In this document: one piece after another, positions 18,515 to 28,776 of the stretch
Numbering within the stretch: the first letter of the stretch is position 1
Layout of the letters: every line of letters begins with the position of its first letter
DNA from: CAWAMR01 sp963783095
GTDB taxonomy: Bacteria > Planctomycetota > Planctomycetia > Gemmatales > Gemmataceae
DNA: 64,000 bases
Direction of reading: 5' to 3'
Assembly: GCA_963783095.1 (NCBI GenBank)
Contig: CAWAMR010000002.1
Location: forward strand, 1,488,001 to 1,552,000
The notes under the pieces: generated by a model
What the model was told of the DNA's origin: nothing
The model's input: only the letters and a program-made list of their open reading frames with translations
The model's database searches: none
Position numbers and translations under genes: made by a program

Positions 18515-21500
18515 GGCGTTTCGGCCTCAATAAGCGCTTTCACTTCGCGGTCCAGGATCACAAGTTCGCTACGAGCTTCCCAGGGAGCCTGTCGGAAGGC
18601 CTTCGACTCCCTGGCAATTGCCGCGCCGCCGATCAATGCAAGCGGTCCCGTGCCGGCTTCCCATGGCGGGGTCAGAGTGCTGAGAGCGTTATGCCGCCAT
18701 TGAATTGCTTCGACTTTGTTGCCTGCCTTGGCATGGGCCAATGCGAGCCAGAATTCCTCGCGCGGCAAATCCTTCAATATGCGGCAAGCCCTGGCGGTTT
18801 CGAGTCGCTCAATCGCATCCTTGTATCTCCCATCCCGGATGAGCATCGCTCCATAAAGACGGGCGATCGACGGATGATTCGGCATCTCGGCTGACCATTT
18901 AGAAACCGATTCGAGCAAGTTTTTCAGAAAGCGATCCGTTTCCGGGTTCTTCGGTAGAAACACGGCAACCTCAGCCAGTTGGTAAATCAGCTCGGGATCA
19001 TGATGCGTCGATCCCTCGAGCGCAGCAACGAGGATTTTGAAATCCTTTTTGATCCCGTACTCCCAAAAATCACGGTCGCTTCGCGATTTCTTCCCGCGTT
19101 CGATGGCTTGCCTGACTTGGGCAGCGCATTCCCGCACATCGGATCTGATTTTGCCGAAGTCCTTTCTCGGCAACGTCGCAAGAGACGAGGTATTTGGACT
19201 GTTCAAACCACCGTGAGCGTACAATTGGTCCAGATGGAAGCGCCGGCTCTCCCAGGCACCCTCCCTGATGTCGGACCTTGCCTGTTGCAGGTGCCAGTTC
19301 GCGTCGAACTCGGCCATCTTCCGCCGCAGAGCGACCTGCGCGGGTGGGATCGCATTGAGCATTGTAGACTTGAGCAGACCGTCGCTGCGTTCGTACCAAA
19401 GTCGGCCGTTGTTAAGCGTAGCCAGGGTGAAATAGGGCGGCGTTTTTTGGTCGAGGTTATAGACGAATGCGGTATCGCCGGCGCAGTAGGCAAGTTTGGT
19501 TGCGTCTGGGCTGAATGCTATCGCCGACAGCCGATCTGCATGGGGGAAAGTCAACAACGGCAACACCTCGATCGCTTTGGCGTTCTTTCCGTGTCCTGCT
19601 TGCTCTCTGCGCTCGGCGTCAATGGCCGCGCGGGGTCGCGTTTCCCAAAGTCGGAGCTTGCTATCGGTACTGCCCGTCGCGATCAGTCGGCCACACGGAC
19701 TGAAAGCGACACAGTCGGTTTGCTTCGCCTCTCGGAGGTGCAGGTAGGGCAGGCCGGTTTCAACATCCCAAACCAATGCACCATTTGCGGGTAACGCGGC
19801 CGCGGCGAGCCAGCGCCCGTCGGGACTGAAAGCCAGCTCGCCAAGGAACCCGAACCCGATTTCGTCCGAGAACCGCGAGAATTCGCGGATCTTGGTCCAG
19901 GTTTTCGCATCCCACAGAGCCACATTCCAACCGGCAGTAGAGACAGCAAATTGCCGGCCATCCGGACTAAACGCGAGAACACTGGCACGATTCACATTCA
20001 GTTCCCGGTTGGTAACTTGACCGGTTTCAATATCGAGGAGCAAAAGCTTCGGCCCGTTCCCAACGAACGCGAGTGTTCGTCCATCCGCGCTAAACGCCAG
20101 GGAGCCAATATAGGAGTCACCTTCGCTGAAACTCCGGTTCGCCCGGCCATTGAGCAAGTGCAACGAGGTGCCGTCCGTCGCGGCTATGGTTCGGCCGTCC
20201 GGGCTTAAGGCAAGACGGGGAACAGAGTATAGGATCGGCATTGCTCGCTGGGACGGTACGGCGACGGTATTGGCATCCAATGGGTCACCGTTGCCGGCAT
20301 CCCATGTCCGCACGATCGAATCTCGACCCAGGGTAACGAGCCGATTACTTCCGGCGAAGGCGATTCGATTGTAGAAACGCTGGGAGGCGTTCAAGAAGGT
20401 CGGTTGATTTTCACCGTCCGCACGCGGAATGCTTTTTCCGCCGCCGATACGCCTGGCGACGGGAGCGAGAGTCAGTTGAAGGCACTGCGGAGTCCGTCGC
20501 AAATCCCAGAGCTTGATCTCACCGGGCTTCGCATCAAATTGCCTTCCTCCCATCAACCTCTCGCTATCCGCATGGGCGGCAAAGGCCCCGGATGCCAGGC
20601 GCTGGCCGTCGGGGCTAAAGGCGAGTGTGGCGACCGCGTTGATGTGGCCGAAGAAAGTGTCGCGGAGTTTGGGTTGTGCTGCCTGCATATCCCAAATGCG
20701 GATCGCACCACTCAAATGGCCAACGGCCAGGTATCTGCCATCGGGCGAGACGGCCAGACAATAAGGGTCGGTATTCTCGATCACAACCGATTTTTGGCCG
20801 GAATCAGGCTCGAAGAATTGCAGGCCGCGCCCGCCAATCGTTGCCACCCAGCGCCGCGCGGATCCAAAGCAAGAGACGAGGCGGTCCAGTTTGCAGCGTT
20901 TGCTCCGCGTCCAAAGCGGGAGCGCGGGGAGACTGGAACGGGAATGAGCCGAACGACCCGATCCTCGATCCAGTCGTACACGGCAAGATCGGTTTTGGTG
21001 CTGGAAGTTACCGTAGTTGTCAGCGCATACCACAGCGCACCGCCCTTTGGCTCGGCCGCAAACCACAACGAACTCGGTGTTTTTGGCTGCTCGCGCACGA
21101 CCCGTCCGGTCGGGATTTCCCAGACGATTGCCGGCGTCTCGGCGGTGTGCCCGAACAGGTAGCGTCCCTCCGGCGAAAAGATCAACCTCATCACCGAGTT
21201 ATCGAACGTGCCCAGAGGATCCTTTCTTGGAATCGTCGATTTCACCTTCGGTATGAACTGATCTTTCGCATCCGGCGTCTCGAAGACTCTCTCCAGGTTG
21301 CCGTCCCCAATATTCCAGAGGCTCACCCGGCCTCTCTTTTCGAGGCCCCTTGTGTGGCGTACCTCGACCCGCTCGGCCGTGACCACCGTTTGGCCATCGG
21401 GGCTAACGGCCATCGCCGTGATTTGCTTCTCTGCTGCCTTCCAGGTGCGTACCTGCAAACCCGTGACTGCATCCCAAATCCGCACGCTGCCGTCCGTGCC

Positions 21501-23397
21501 GGCGGAGACCAGATACTTTCCATCAGGAGTGAACTCGACCGCCTGAACATCGCCTTCATGCCCGTAAAGCGTGGCATATCCGCCGGCGAAATGTTGACGC
21601 AGCAGGTCCGCTGCCGAAAAGATGGGATTCCTTTTGACTTCCGATTGCTTCGCCGGTTCAATCACGGGAAGATCCCAACCCATGGTTTGCAGGTCGTCGA
21701 GCACCCTGCGGGCTTGCACCACATTGCCGTTGTTCCATTCGGTCTGGGCGGTTCGCAAGCTGCTGGATAGCATCAGATCGAGGATTTCCTGCCGGGCTTG
21801 ACGTTCCCGGCCCGCCACTTCCAGAGCCTTCTTTTTTTCTTCCGCGGCTTCTCCGGCTTTGAGTGTGGCCAGTTTCTCCGCGTTCTGGGCCTTGCCTTCC
21901 GAATCCTTTGCCTGGTCAGCGCTGCGACGTGCCGACTCGGCTTGCTTCACGGCATCTTCGCGCGCCTCCACAGCCTTTGCGCCAGGTTTTCCGCTTCGCG
22001 TGTGCGAACGGCTTCAGCCCTGGCGAAGTAAATGGAGACCCCAGCCCCGGCGGCGAACACCAGGAGCACCATCGCCATAAGTCCTGCCACCGTTGGGTTC
22101 CGCCGGCACCAGCGCAGGCTTGCTCGGTTTTGCCTGCCCGCCGGGCCTGGATGGGACGGTCTTCCAGATACCGGCGCAGGTCGCCGGCCATCTCTGTTGC
22201 CGACGAATACCGCAGCGCCGGATCGCGCTGGATCGCTTTGAGCACGATTGTTTCGAGATCGCGGGGAACGGCCGGATTGATGCTTCGCGGCGCTGCCGGT
22301 GAGGCCGCGAGAACTTGTTCGACGAGCTTGGCGCGGTTATCCGCTGTGAAGGCGGGCTTCAACGTCAGAAGTTCATACATTGTCAAACCGAGAGCATAGA
22401 CATCCGCCCGATCGCACTGGCCCTCGAAGCGTTCGGGAGACATGTAGCGGAGCGTGCCGATCACATCGCCTGCAACCGTCAAATCGTCGGTGTCGGCACT
22501 TTTTGCCAGACCAAAGTCGGTCACCCAGATGGTGCCGTGCAGATCGAGCAGCAAGTTCGCGGGCTTGATATCCCGGTGCAAAATGCCTTGATCGTGGGCA
22601 TACGACAGAGCATTGGCTGCCTGCTCGCCGATGCGGGCTACGGTGCTCCAGTAATGTCGGCCGTCATCCGACAGATTTCCCGATAATGAAGGCGCAGACG
22701 AATGATTTACCTGGATGCCGGAAATGTGCCCGACCGTTGGCTGATCGACTTCTCGACCGCTGTAAAATGTTCCGGTGAGCATCGCGCCGGCGACTTCGGA
22801 AACGGGCCGAACTGGGGCGACGGGAACGGCCGACTTGTCTTTTAGCCGGCGGACCTCCTCAATGACATCGTCGAGAGGATGTCCCTCAATAAACTGCATG
22901 GCGTAATAGTGCCGGCCATCGGCCTCGCCAGTGCCGTAGACTGGAACGATATTGGTGTGGTGCAGCCTGGCGGCGGCCTTGGCCTCGCGGCGAAATCGTT
23001 CCAGACGATTGCGGTCGGCCATGGAGTCGGCAGGTAGAAGTTTCAAGGCGACGTGCCGGCCGAGCGATTCTTGCACGGCCTCGTAGACAATGCCCATGCC
23101 GCCGCGCCCAATTTGACGGATGATGCGGAACTCGCCCACCTGGCTCGGCACATTTGCCTCGGCCATTGGTTCGATTGCGCTGTTTCGGTCAGCGGAGACC
23201 GGCTTGAGTTGCTCCATCTCGACCAGGGCGGGAAAGAGTTCGCGCACCTCGTCGGCCCGATCCGGCAAGCGATTTGCATATTCCGTGAGTGACGGCATTT
23301 CCCCGGCCCGATAACGAGCAACGAATTCCTCGGCAAGGCGATCGAGGGGGTCGCGGTCGGCAGATGAATCATTTGACGCGGGCATGCTCGACTCCAT
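18511..23397 (-). CDS. Ser/Thr protein kinase-WD40 repeat transmembrane receptor
   Basis: About 1,629 codons read across two frame changes (near 22110 and near 20930). Kinase domain: glycine loop IGRGGMGIVY, VAIK-type lysine in HVALKLL, HRDIKPANLL, DFGLAKS and SPERFEG, all intact, so it should be active. The kinase is followed by a membrane segment around 22070-22020, a Glu/Lys-rich coiled coil (REDAVKQAESARRSADQ) and more than ten WD40-type repeats (FSPDGQRLASG, VSPDGRYLAVG, FSPDGRWLAAA) reaching to about 19450. A helical C-terminus resembles TPR (RLYGAMLIRDGRYKDAIERL). The WD40 propeller faces the other side of the membrane from the kinase. The next gene, an ECF sigma factor, overlaps by four bases. 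Confidence 0.9.
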
Positions 23398-23511
23398 TTC
23401 GGAACTACGGTAGGATTATACCTGCGCTGGCGTCGCGAGCGTCCACAATGAATCCGAGAAAATTTCCGACAATGGATGCCGCCGAGAGTCGTCAGCCAAA
23501 CGGAGCAGCTG

Positions 23512-23673
23512 ATGAAAGAGGTGACTCGTATCCTGGACGCCATCAGCCAGGGCGACGCTTTGGCTGGGGGGCTTCATCGGGCCGGAAGCGAAAATCGAAC
23601 TCCGCACCTGGAACGCGACGCCGTGGAGACACAAGTACACGAAGGCTATTTTACTGGAGGAACGCAAGCATGA
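23512..23673 (+). pseudogene. Remnant of an ECF-type sigma factor gene
   Basis: The ATG at 23512 opens MKEVTRILDAISQGDALAGG, which matches the N-terminal helix of planctomycete ECF factors (EVTRILxAIxQGD). About 25 codons later comes LERDAVETQVHEGYF, recalling the TxxALVHEAYxRL region. Most of the region between them and everything after is missing, so this is real loss rather than an indel. It ends at the start of the hydratase gene. Confidence 0.5.
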
Positions 23674-24500
23674 ACCGTCGCATGGCCAACGAACAGTGTG
23701 CCGCGGAATTATTACAGGCCCGTGACGCCGTGCGGGTCGTCGCCAATCCATCTCATATCGGATTTGACCTCAGCCTCGGGCGCGCGTACCAGATTGGACG
23801 CATGCTCCACGAACGCCTCGTGGAACGTGGATTTCAGTCGGTCGGCCGGAAAATCGGGTTCACCAATCGGGCGATGTGGGAGCAATACAAGGTGACTGAG
23901 CCGGTCTGGGCTCAAATGTATGCTCAGACCGTTCATTTCTCCCACGGGGGACAGTCTCGCCTTACCTTGGACGGAATGGTGGCACCACGACTCGAACCGG
24001 AAGTGGTTCTCAAGTTGCGATGTCCCTTGCCAAACGGCGAGCCATCTTCCGAAGAGCTAGCCCGTTGTGTCGAATGGGCGGCGGTTGGATTCGAGATCGT
24101 GGATGCTCACTTCGCGGACTGGCGCTTCAAGGCCGACGAGGAGGCCGTCGCTGACTTTGGCCTCCATGCCGCGCTAGTCGTTGGCACTCCGTGGCGACTT
24201 GATTCGGAAGATCCGCATCAGGTCGCTACGATGCTGGAATCGCTCCAAGTCACACTCCGCGGCGGCAAGGATTTCTCGGCCGACGGCGATGGACGCAACG
24301 CTTTGGGCAGCCCCTTGCTTGCGCTTGGCTTTCTGGCACGCGCTCTGGCAGCGCAAGCGTGGGCACCCCCGCTGATGGCCGGTGAGATCATTACCACCGG
24401 CACGCTCACTTCGTTTCCCTTCGTATGCCGTGGTGAATCTTATCGTGTAGAAGTCACAGGAGCGCCCTTGGGACCGCTGCAACTTGACATTGTTGCCTGA
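23670..24500 (+). CDS. 2-keto-4-pentenoate hydratase / FAA hydrolase family protein
   Basis: 276 residues from ATG 23670, chosen for the GGAGG ten bases upstream; the longer upstream frame is remnant sequence. Family motifs: GRKIGFTNRA near residue 58, the metal-site region RLEPEVVLKL (Glu-x-Glu), GFEIVDAHFADW, and the C-terminal MAGEIITTGTLTSF...GESYRVEV. The fold hydrates 2-hydroxypenta-2,4-dienoate or decarboxylates 4-oxalocrotonate in meta-cleavage pathways. No other aromatic-degradation gene lies nearby, so the substrate is open. The frame is unbroken. Confidence 0.85.
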   Translation: MNRRMANEQCAAELLQARDAVRVVANPSHIGFDLSLGRAYQIGRMLHERLVERGFQSVGRKIGFTNRAMWEQYKVTEPVWAQMYAQTVHFSHGGQSRLTLDGMVAPRLEPEVVLKLRCPLPNGEPSSEELARCVEWAAVGFEIVDAHFADWRFKADEEAVADFGLHAALVVGTPWRLDSEDPHQVATMLESLQVTLRGGKDFSADGDGRNALGSPLLALGFLARALAAQAWAPPLMAGEIITTGTLTSFPFVCRGESYRVEVTGAPLGPLQLDIVA

Positions 24501-24551
24501 CAAATGTTTTGGGAGTGATTCAGTGTCAATCGAACTCCGGAACAAGTCCCG

Positions 24552-24701
24552 ATGATAATCGCGACAAGCCTTTATCTGTTGACCGTCGCCGTGCTGCGTG
24601 CAGGTTGGGCCGCAGCGCTCGTATGGGTTCAGCGCTGGCTGTGGGCTTCCCTCGCAGGATTCGGTGGAATGCTCGTGTGCTTAAGTCTGCTCAGAGGGTG
24701 A
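24552..24701 (+). CDS. 49-residue membrane peptide, partial copy of the 27187 gene
   Basis: A complete small frame (ATG 24552, TGA 24699-24701) whose first ~27 residues MIIATSLYLLTVAVL ... WAAALVWV are nearly identical to the start of the TIGR04222-like protein at 27187. The upstream 25 bases are also shared (GATGATAATCGCGACAAGCC with its leader). After residue 27 the sequence departs and forms a second hydrophobic helix (SLAGFGGMLVCLSLLRG). It is either a remnant of a duplication or a tiny membrane protein. Confidence 0.5.
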   Translation: MIIATSLYLLTVAVLRAGWAAALVWVQRWLWASLAGFGGMLVCLSLLRG

Positions 24702-24773
24702 TCGTTCGGCGGACTGTCAATTAAGGCGACAACGGGGTAGGATAAACGCATCGACTGGGGAAAGCGACCCGAA

Positions 24774-25274
24774 ATGACAGAGCCTATCGTCATCCCTCCA
24801 CCACCCGTTCGCGACTCAAACTTCTTCCTAGTCTTTTTCGGCCTGGTCATGACAACACCGGGCATCGGAGGCATTGTCCTGTCCATCGGCCTGGCCGGGC
24901 GGAATCCTTTATGGTTCTCCTTCTGCATCTTCCTCACCTTCTTCCCTTTCCTCGGAATCGGGGTATGGCTGCTCGGTATCGCGTGGTACTGGTGGCGGGT
25001 CCGGTTCGAGCCGCTGATCATCGAGACAACGGGAAATGTTCTTTTTCGGGGAGCCACACTGTTCGATTCCGCCACGAGGCTGATCATCCGCGTCAAGATA
25101 CTTTCTTGTGAGGGCGGCTCATACGAGAGATTCTACCTGCTCGCCGATACGCCGCGGGGGGAAATTGATCTGCCGTCCCCATGCTTCGATTCGTTTGGCA
25201 CCCGTAAGGAGGCTGAGGCCGTGGCTGCCTCGATTAGCGAGGCTCTAGGTATTCCGGTGGTATTTGAGGGATGA
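24774..25274 (+). CDS. Hypothetical two-helix membrane protein
   Basis: 166 residues from ATG 24774, preceded by GGGAAAG. The N-terminal tail is proline-rich (IVIPPPPVRD). Two long membrane segments follow (about residues 17-40 and 48-72), then a soluble C-terminal domain of ~90 residues (IETTGNVLFRGATLF ... GTRKEAEAVAASISEALGIP). I do not recognise the family. The soluble part has the alternating strands seen in bacterial PH-like membrane proteins, but this is weak. Confidence 0.6.
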   Translation: MTEPIVIPPPPVRDSNFFLVFFGLVMTTPGIGGIVLSIGLAGRNPLWFSFCIFLTFFPFLGIGVWLLGIAWYWWRVRFEPLIIETTGNVLFRGATLFDSATRLIIRVKILSCEGGSYERFYLLADTPRGEIDLPSPCFDSFGTRKEAEAVAASISEALGIPVVFEG

Positions 25275-25387
25275 GGTGGCTTTAGCTCAGCGTCGGCCGT
25301 CGGGGTGAGCTTCAACTCCCAGAGACCGAAATGACGGCCGGGTTGCTGTCATAAAAACCCGTTGCGCCTTCCCACCGGCTCGACTGC

Positions 25388-25870
25388 CTAAGGTTTCGGG
25401 ACGGGCTGCGGTTTGGCGCGGGGCTGCCAGACATCGACCACGTACCGAACCTCCCCGTCCTTGCCGTGGACCAACAGCCGGCCGTCCCCCCACGGGGCGA
25501 TGTCCTTCTCAACTACCAAGGAGAGGCGGGTGTCGATCTTCGGCCCGCGGACCTCGAAGAGTCGCCGACCTTTGTCCTCCTTGATGAACTTCAGGGTACA
25601 GTCCAGGGTAACCTTGGGCGACGGCTTGCCGCCCGCCACGGGGTCGCCGAACTCGTTGAATTTGGGGACGGTCGGGTCGAGGGTGAGGGTGCCCTTCCCG
25701 CCGTCGGCGAGCCGGCATTGCAGCCGGAGCCAGTGGATCGGCTCCTTGCTCTCCGCCAAGAGAAGGTCCGTGGAAACGGTGTTAGTGAGAAACTGTACGT
25801 CGGGCGGCTGCGCCGCGCCTGGTGCCGCGGCGAAGACAAGTATGCCTCCCACGAGTAGTGCTAGATGCAT
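25388..25870 (-). CDS. Hypothetical secreted protein
   Basis: 160 residues from the ATG at 25868-25870, which gives a clean signal peptide (MHLALLVGGILVFAAAPGAA, cleavage before QPPDV). A longer start at 25894 would add eight residues and weaken the signal. The mature part is strand-rich (LTNTVSTDLLLA, PKVTLDCTLKFIKED, RLSLVVEKDIAPWGDGRLLV) with a proline-rich end. No family recognised; probably periplasmic or surface-exposed. Confidence 0.6.
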   Translation of the reverse strand: MHLALLVGGILVFAAAPGAAQPPDVQFLTNTVSTDLLLAESKEPIHWLRLQCRLADGGKGTLTLDPTVPKFNEFGDPVAGGKPSPKVTLDCTLKFIKEDKGRRLFEVRGPKIDTRLSLVVEKDIAPWGDGRLLVHGKDGEVRYVVDVWQPRAKPQPVPKP

Positions 25871-26063
25871 CGGAACCCCCCTGTTGAGAACCACTTGAGC
25901 CGCCGAACAAGGATTGTCGCGCGCGTGCGCGCTTCTCTGACGAACTTTTTACTGTAAAACACTCCCATCGGGAAGGCCGGAGTAGCTACCGGTCTTGCGT
26001 GCTCAGGCATCGCATTGCTGACCCTGTGCGGTGCCGAGCGAGCTCCCCGATAGGGGTCAGAGT

Positions 26064-26432
26064 ATGTCGAAGAAAAAGCCTGCGCTACCGCTGGTGGTCG
26101 TCCGTTTGCGGCCGTCGCCAATCGTCGGCGCTGATAGTCCGTTCTCTCTGATCGAAGATACTCTTCGTGCGCGATTCTTGCACCTTTCTGATGCCACCGA
26201 AGCAACATGCGCAGGTCGATCAGCATTCAGAATCTCCGACGAAGAGTATCTGCTGCTCAATGATGTGCAAAGCCGGGATGATGTTGGGATTTGTCGAATC
26301 ATGTTCCACGATAGGTGGGCGCAGGGTTCCGTGCGCTGTACTCTAGCGAAGCCAGGAGAACGCCGGGTCGCATCGCCCGAGGGATTTGGGATGCGGGTTT
26401 CTGATGAGACTCTACAACAACTGGAACTTTGA
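26064..26432 (+). CDS. Hypothetical protein
   Basis: 122 residues from the ATG at 26064 (MSKKKPALPLVVVRLRPSP). No signal peptide or membrane segment. Acidic and strand-containing (EDTLRARFLHLSDATEA, ISDEEYLLLNDVQSRDDVGI). Its TGA overlaps the ATG of the next gene by one base, which supports both as real, co-translated genes. Family unknown. Confidence 0.5.
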   Translation: MSKKKPALPLVVVRLRPSPIVGADSPFSLIEDTLRARFLHLSDATEATCAGRSAFRISDEEYLLLNDVQSRDDVGICRIMFHDRWAQGSVRCTLAKPGERRVASPEGFGMRVSDETLQQLEL

Positions 26433-27139
26433 TGAGCGATACATGTCGTCTGTTCCCTTACCGCACAATCACCATTATGTTGACCTGTGTTGCGGCGGCA
26501 TTTGGCATCGCTGTCGGGACAGGGGCACTCGAAGTCCGTCGTGTATCCAAACCCGCTCCCTCACCCGAGCGGGAAGCCGCGAAAGCATACGTCCACCGGG
26601 ATAAGGCCGCGGAAAGCTTGCTGGACAACCAAAACGTACTTTGGGTCTACCAATTCGCAGGTGGACTTCCCAAATGTTGGGCTGAGATCGATTCCGAAGG
26701 GCACAAGCAAACCCTCGGCCCGTGGGTTTCGACCATGCATCCGGGGTTCATCGGAGAGGATCCGGTAGACCACCCGATATTGGAGTCGGTCGAGGGCTAC
26801 GTCGCACTCTTCGGACCAACTTCCGACGAGCAGAAGTACCGCATGGTGTGCGCGGTCACGAAGGTCGAATATCCCCCGAACACGAACCAGGAATGGCGAA
26901 CGACCGGCTTCCGCGACCCGATGGAGGTAAGGTTGCCGAACCTACTTCCGCCGCGCCCGGAAGGGATTGGAGTTTCTGGGGGATTTGGCTCCAACGAGGG
27001 AACGAAACCGCGAGTCATCCCTGCGGGCGAGGATGCGGTATTGACTTCCCGCGGCTACTATACCCCATCGGGCAAGTCTTGCACCGTCCGGTTGAAACTC
27101 CGGTTCCTGACCGCAAAGGAGATTGCAGCCAAGCAATAG
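26432..27139 (+). CDS. Hypothetical membrane-anchored or exported protein
   Basis: 235 residues from ATG 26432 (MSDTCRLFPYRTITIMLTCV...), which overlaps the previous stop. A single hydrophobic segment near residues 14-30 is either a signal peptide or an anchor. The rest is soluble (NQNVLWVYQFAGGLPKCWAE, SEGHKQTLGPWV, VEGYVALFGPTSDEQKYRMV). I recognise no family. It is followed after 47 bp by the TIGR04222-like gene, likely the same operon. Confidence 0.55.
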   Translation: MSDTCRLFPYRTITIMLTCVAAAFGIAVGTGALEVRRVSKPAPSPEREAAKAYVHRDKAAESLLDNQNVLWVYQFAGGLPKCWAEIDSEGHKQTLGPWVSTMHPGFIGEDPVDHPILESVEGYVALFGPTSDEQKYRMVCAVTKVEYPPNTNQEWRTTGFRDPMEVRLPNLLPPRPEGIGVSGGFGSNEGTKPRVIPAGEDAVLTSRGYYTPSGKSCTVRLKLRFLTAKEIAAKQ

Positions 27140-27186
27140 CTTCTCGGATCACTTCGACTTCCAGTCGAATTCCAGAACAGGTTCCG

Positions 27187-28017
27187 ATGATAATCGCGAC
27201 AAGCCTCTATCTGTTGACCGTCGCCGTGCTGTTCGTCGTTTGGGCCGCTGCGCTCGTATGGGTCCGCCGTCGCTTATCGGATCCGGTCGACAATGAAATG
27301 CAGGCGGAAGGTTTACCTGCATTGGATTGGGCCGAATTGGCTTTCTTGGCGGAGGGTGCCCGGAGCGTTTTTTCGTCGGCAATCGTGTGGTACGTCCAAA
27401 ACGGTTACGGCGATTACGATCCTAAGACAAGCCGGCTGATTCCGCTCCACCCGCTTCCTGACGATACCCATTTCGCTGTTCGGATGATCGCTCACGCCGG
27501 CAGCACGGAGAAGATTCTCGACAACGCCAAGCGTTCGTATGGAATCTCCTTCCAGCATCTCGAAACCCAGGGCCTGGTAATACCTTTTTCACGGCGAGTC
27601 AAGCGCGGTGCTGTAGGAGTTTTGCAGTTCTTCGCATCGCTGATTCCGTTTGGATGCGGCTTCTTTTCCAGTTTCCTGTTCTTTGACGACGTCGAAGAAC
27701 AACTGGCCAAGAATGCTCTGGGAATTGTCGTCCCGCTGTCCATCGTTTTTTTTTCGGGGCTCATTCTGATGCTGTATTCGTGTTTCCTCATGTCAATGGC
27801 GACATTTCCCCGGCGTTTGAGCCGGCGGGGCCAAAGTGTCCTTCGGGCTTACAAAAAAAGGTATTGGCCCAAGCAGCGCTGGTTCCAAGTCTATGGCCCC
27901 GTTCCCAACTTGGACGAGAATCTGGCGTTGGCGGTCGCTCTCTACGGCCTGTTAGCCCTAAAGCGCACTCCCTTGGCGCATCTGATGGAGGGACTGATGC
28001 CTCCGAACATAGACTGA
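27187..28017 (+). CDS. TIGR04222-like membrane protein
   Basis: 276 residues from ATG 27187. It opens with a membrane helix (MIIATSLYLLTVAVLFVVWA). After PALDWAELAFLAEGARSVFS, typical of the N-terminal LDxxELAFLxGG segment of the TIGR04222 group, comes a soluble stretch and then two membrane helices around residues 140-160 and 182-205. A C-terminal segment follows with LDENLALAVALYGLLALKR. Function of the group is unknown. The first 27 codons and leader are duplicated at 24536-24635. Confidence 0.6.
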   Translation: MIIATSLYLLTVAVLFVVWAAALVWVRRRLSDPVDNEMQAEGLPALDWAELAFLAEGARSVFSSAIVWYVQNGYGDYDPKTSRLIPLHPLPDDTHFAVRMIAHAGSTEKILDNAKRSYGISFQHLETQGLVIPFSRRVKRGAVGVLQFFASLIPFGCGFFSSFLFFDDVEEQLAKNALGIVVPLSIVFFSGLILMLYSCFLMSMATFPRRLSRRGQSVLRAYKKRYWPKQRWFQVYGPVPNLDENLALAVALYGLLALKRTPLAHLMEGLMPPNID

Positions 28018-28176
28018 TAGACAGGCTCAAGCTTACAATGCATGTCTGCACGACCGTTCCGAAAACCGTTTTCATAGAATAACTGCTCCAGGCTTTCTTT
28101 TTCGACGACCGTAAGGCTGATACGACAGGCCTCGTATGTCAGGGTACAATACACGAAGTCAAAGGGAGCATCCGCA

Positions 28177-28766
28177 ATGGCAGAGGCCGTAGTCCAAATC
28201 AACGGTTGGGAAAGGGCGCTCATGGCGGCGGAAAAGGTCAAAGAGCTTCTGCTCAGGGCAACTCGCGCACTCGACTCAGCCGGTGTACCCTACGCCGTTG
28301 CCGGCGGCAATGCCGTTGCCGAGTGGGTCGGCCGAATCGACGAGGGTGCCGTCCGCACGACGCGCGACGTCGATATCCTGGTTCAACGCGCCGACCTTCT
28401 CGCTGTCCGAGCTGCGCTCGAAGCGGTCGGTTTCGTCTATCATCACCTCCTCGACATCGATATGTTCGTCGACGGTCCTGAAGGCAAGCCGAGTAGCGGA
28501 GTTCATTTGCTTTTCGCGGGCGAAAAAGTTCGACAGGGCGACGAGAACAACCTCCCCAGTCTCCACGAATCGGAACGAGCCGTCGATTTTCAGGTGGCCA
28601 GCTTGGAAGCATTGGTGAGGATGAAGTTGATCGCTTACAGGCGTAAAGATCAGGTACACCTACTCGATCTGATCGGCGTCGGCCTTCTCAATGGCACTTG
28701 GCCCGCACGTCTACCAGCACCGCTGGGGCGCGCCTGCAGCAATTGCTCGATGATCCGAATGGGTGA
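28177..28766 (+). CDS. AbiEii/MNT-type nucleotidyltransferase, copy 1 (stop lost by indel)
   Basis: About 196 residues. The nucleotidyltransferase core shows YAVAGGNAVAEWVG, then RTTRDVDILVQRADL, where the paired Asp of DVD bind metal. C-terminal helices follow (SLEALVRMKLIA). At about 28729 one base is missing from a G run compared with copy 2 (CTGGGGCGCG against CTGGGGGCAC). The natural ending RLQQLLDDPNG-stop (28764-28766) is therefore skipped and the frame runs on into copy 2. Proteins of this fold act as AMP-adding toxins or antitoxins, or as lincosamide-type modifying enzymes; no partner gene is evident. Confidence 0.75.
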
Positions 28767-28776
28767 GGCATCCGTC

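Noticed and set aside
25275..25387. tRNA or small RNA gene in the short gap
   Set aside because: No cloverleaf or conserved T-loop sequence could be found here or in the other gaps I examined.
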